DNA from: Acidobacteriaceae bacterium
Lineage (GTDB): Bacteria > Acidobacteriota > Terriglobia > Terriglobales > Acidobacteriaceae
NCBI GenBank assembly: GCA_003166055.1
Contig: PMWR01000225.1
Coordinates: forward strand, 1,035 to 6,445
DNA: 5,411 bases
Direction of reading: 5' to 3'
This document shows positions 3,791-5,411 of this stretch, one piece after another. Position 1 is the first letter of the stretch. Every line of letters begins with the position of its first letter. A program made the translations under genes and the position numbers. The notes under the pieces are model-generated. The model made no database searches and was not told the DNA's origin. It worked only from the letters and a program-made list of their open reading frames with translations.

Positions 3791-4702
3791 TCACACCCGC
3801 GTCACCCCGTCTCCAAGCGTCTCCAGAACCAGCGTAAGCGCCTCCTCCCAATCCGGCATCCGCAATCCAAATGTCTCTCCCAGCCGCGCGCACGAGAGCC
3901 GCGAATTCTTGGGCCTTGTCGCCGGCCGCGGAAACTCGCTGGTCGGAATCGGAATCAACGTTGGCGTCCCAGCGCCCAGACCGTCAGCTGACTTCTCCAG
4001 CAACGCCTTCGCAAATCCAAACCAGGTCGTAGAGCCCGCGCAGGTCAGGTTGTACAGTCCGCTCCGTCCCTGCAAACCGCCCCCCGCCGGCGCAAGCACC
4101 TGTGCCACAATGTCTGCTGTCGCTTGCGCAATACATTCGCTCGAAGTCGGCGCGCCGGTCTGGTCGTCCACAATGCGCAACTCCTCCCGCTCTCTTGAAA
4201 GCCGCAGCATCGTTAACAGAAAATTGTTGCCCCGCGCTCCATACACCCAGCTGGTACGCAGAATCAGATGCTCGCATCCCACTGCCGCAATCGCCTCATC
4301 CCCCGCCAGCTTCGTCTTCCCATACACATTCAGCGGATTCGTTGCATCGGTTTCCACATACGCGCCTTGCTTTGTGCCGTCGTAGACGTAATCCGTCGAA
4401 TAATGCACCAGCAGGCTGCCCAACCGTTTCGCTTCCTCCGCCAGCACTCCCGGCGCCGCGCCGTTAATCGCCATGGCCAGCTCCGGCTCGCTCTCCGCCT
4501 TGTCCACCGCCGTGTAGGCCGCGGCATTCACAATCACCGCCGGCTCTGCCGCGCGCACCGCATCGCGAATCGTTTCGGGCCTTGTGAAATCCACATCGGG
4601 AGTGTCAATTCTCGCGACCGGGCCCAGGCAGACCAGCTTGTGCCGCAACTCCCACCCCAATTGTCCTGTACGGCCAAAAACGAGAACTCTGATATTCGAC
4701 AC
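3791..4702 (-). CDS. rmlD: dTDP-4-dehydrorhamnose reductase (RmlD)
   Basis: This cytoplasmic enzyme reduces dTDP-4-dehydro-L-rhamnose to dTDP-L-rhamnose with NAD(P)H, the last step in making the rhamnose donor for O-antigen and other surface glycans. The 303 residues match the family length of about 290-300. Visible motifs are the Rossmann nucleotide loop GRTGQLG (10-16), VNAAAYTAVDKAE (58-70), STDYVYDG (102-109) with the catalytic Thr/Asp region, the catalytic Tyr127-x-x-x-Lys131 in YGKTK, RTSWVYG (149-155), DDQTGAPT (179-186) and the C-terminal RPKNSRL (263-269). The start is GTG at 4702, with GAGGG at 4713 to 4709, six bases upstream, as ribosome binding site. The upstream gene on the same strand ends 93 nt away, so an operon is possible. 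The other rml genes are not in the window. No terminator is evident downstream. Confidence 0.95.
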   Translation of the reverse strand: MSNIRVLVFGRTGQLGWELRHKLVCLGPVARIDTPDVDFTRPETIRDAVRAAEPAVIVNAAAYTAVDKAESEPELAMAINGAAPGVLAEEAKRLGSLLVHYSTDYVYDGTKQGAYVETDATNPLNVYGKTKLAGDEAIAAVGCEHLILRTSWVYGARGNNFLLTMLRLSREREELRIVDDQTGAPTSSECIAQATADIVAQVLAPAGGGLQGRSGLYNLTCAGSTTWFGFAKALLEKSADGLGAGTPTLIPIPTSEFPRPATRPKNSRLSCARLGETFGLRMPDWEEALTLVLETLGDGVTRV

Positions 4703-4795
4703 GCAATACCCTCACAGGAAAGCCTGCTTCGCTCTCCCACTCTTCCATCTGAAATTCATAACAGATTCCAGTGTAGAGCACTTGCGAGTGACGAC

Positions 4796-5411
4796 CTATC
4801 GCGTTGCCGGCTCGCCCGTCGACAGAAAGGCAGCCCCATCGATCACCTCTCCCGATGCCAGCACATCCCTCAGCTTTTCGGGATTGGCACCACTGCGACA
4901 GACGGCAGCTATCAGCATCCGTAACGCCGTGGCCGGGGTGGTATCCGGCTGCAGCCGAAAAATCCACGGAATGTTATTGGATGTCAGCGACTTGTCACTG
5001 CTCAGCGCAAGCACCGGCACAAAACTCTTCAGCGCCAGTTGCTCCGCCAGGTGGCTCGCATTGCGATCAAGCGCCACAATCGCCAGCGCATGATCATCCA
5101 TCAGGGCCTGCACCAGTGCAGTGGACGCAGCTCCCCAATTCTGATCGCTCTCCACCGGCAACAGCTTCCAGTGCCGTCCCTTCGCCGCGCCAAATGCCAG
5201 TTCCGCCTGCACCTCCGGCGATGCGGCAACTTGTGCTGCTTTAGGACCAAACAGCACAACGTTCATCGGCCCGGCCGGCACATCCGCCCGATGCGGCCCG
5301 TTATATTCCACCCCATCCTCGCCCACCCGCGCATAAGGCGGCGCCTCCGGCGAACGCGACCCACCGTCAACACCTGGGACCGGTTCCTGTCGCGTCAGCG
5401 GCGTCTGCCCC
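4796..5411 (-). CDS. Partial LivK-like periplasmic ligand-binding domain protein (C-terminal part)
   Basis: The frame is open from the window edge (first full codon at 5410) to a TAG at 4796, giving 204 residues of C-terminal sequence; the start and any signal peptide are outside. Residues 1-47 are Pro- and Gly-rich, perhaps a linker. Then NVVLFGP (50-56), HWKLLPVESDQNWGAASTAL (81-99), the HALAIVALDRNASHLAEQ segment (107-124), and VPVLALSSDKSLT followed by PWIFRL (131-153) resemble type 1 periplasmic binding proteins of branched-chain amino acid transporters: a strand-loop with Ala-Ser-His-Leu-Ala-Glu, then the Pro-x-Leu-x-x-Ser-x-x-Asp strand and the Ile-Phe-Arg that precedes the second lobe. 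The protein ends soon after that first lobe, so it may be a ligand sensor or an atypical fused protein, not a standard transporter component. It lies 93 nt upstream of rmlD. Confidence 0.55.
   Translation of the reverse strand, partial: GQTPLTRQEPVPGVDGGSRSPEAPPYARVGEDGVEYNGPHRADVPAGPMNVVLFGPKAAQVAASPEVQAELAFGAAKGRHWKLLPVESDQNWGAASTALVQALMDDHALAIVALDRNASHLAEQLALKSFVPVLALSSDKSLTSNNIPWIFRLQPDTTPATALRMLIAAVCRSGANPEKLRDVLASGEVIDGAAFLSTGEPATR

Noticed and set aside
4712..4759. Fifteen-codon minus-strand leader ORF ending in the rmlD ribosome binding site
   Set aside because: It has no ribosome binding site of its own and no attenuator-like codon run or stem; it is probably chance.
1..5411. tRNA or rRNA genes
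   Set aside because: No TTCGANNC arm with matching acceptor stem and no rRNA sequence were found on either strand by reading; a covariance scan was not possible.

Overview
The window looks like an intergenic-rich stretch of an Acidobacteriota chromosome, most likely Terriglobia. That placement is inferred from three things: a DUF2934 small protein, a DUF5996 protein, and several dispersed repeat families that I recognise from memory as common in that group (the TCTGAGCGAAGCGTAGCGAAG element, the CCCATCCTTTCGCC hairpin and C-tract/A-rich elements). No database search was possible. About half of the window is non-coding, and most of that is repeats.

Left part (1-800): on the minus strand there is a broken BrnT-like toxin start overlapping a small ORF that runs off the edge. 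After it comes a repeat-rich stretch without a convincing gene. Middle left (807-2564, plus strand): an intact DUF5996 protein of 303 residues, possibly made from a leaderless transcript; a hairpin repeat; a 64-residue DUF2934 protein; and a small Cys-containing protein whose last residues and stop codon come from a dispersed repeat.

Centre (2543-3731): a composite of at least four repeat types, followed by the best find, a 655-nt group II intron on the minus strand (3532 to 2878). It has a textbook 34-nt domain V with a GAGA tetraloop, a domain VI with one bulged base, a GUGUG 5' end, an AC 3' end, and EBS1 and EBS2 pairings with the 5' exon. Its reverse transcriptase ORF is almost wholly gone and the branch-site base is G, not A, so it looks like an ORF-less relic or a variant that depends on another maturase or on hydrolytic splicing. 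Its 5' exon belongs to a short repeat whose unoccupied relative lies at 254-286.

Right part (3791-5411, minus strand): an intact dTDP-4-dehydrorhamnose reductase (rmlD, GTG start) and, upstream on the same strand, the C-terminal part of a protein with a LivK-like periplasmic ligand-binding fold. The intron lies 258 nt downstream of rmlD in the same orientation, so read-through from rmlD could transcribe it. No pathway links the plus-strand small genes to the minus-strand genes.
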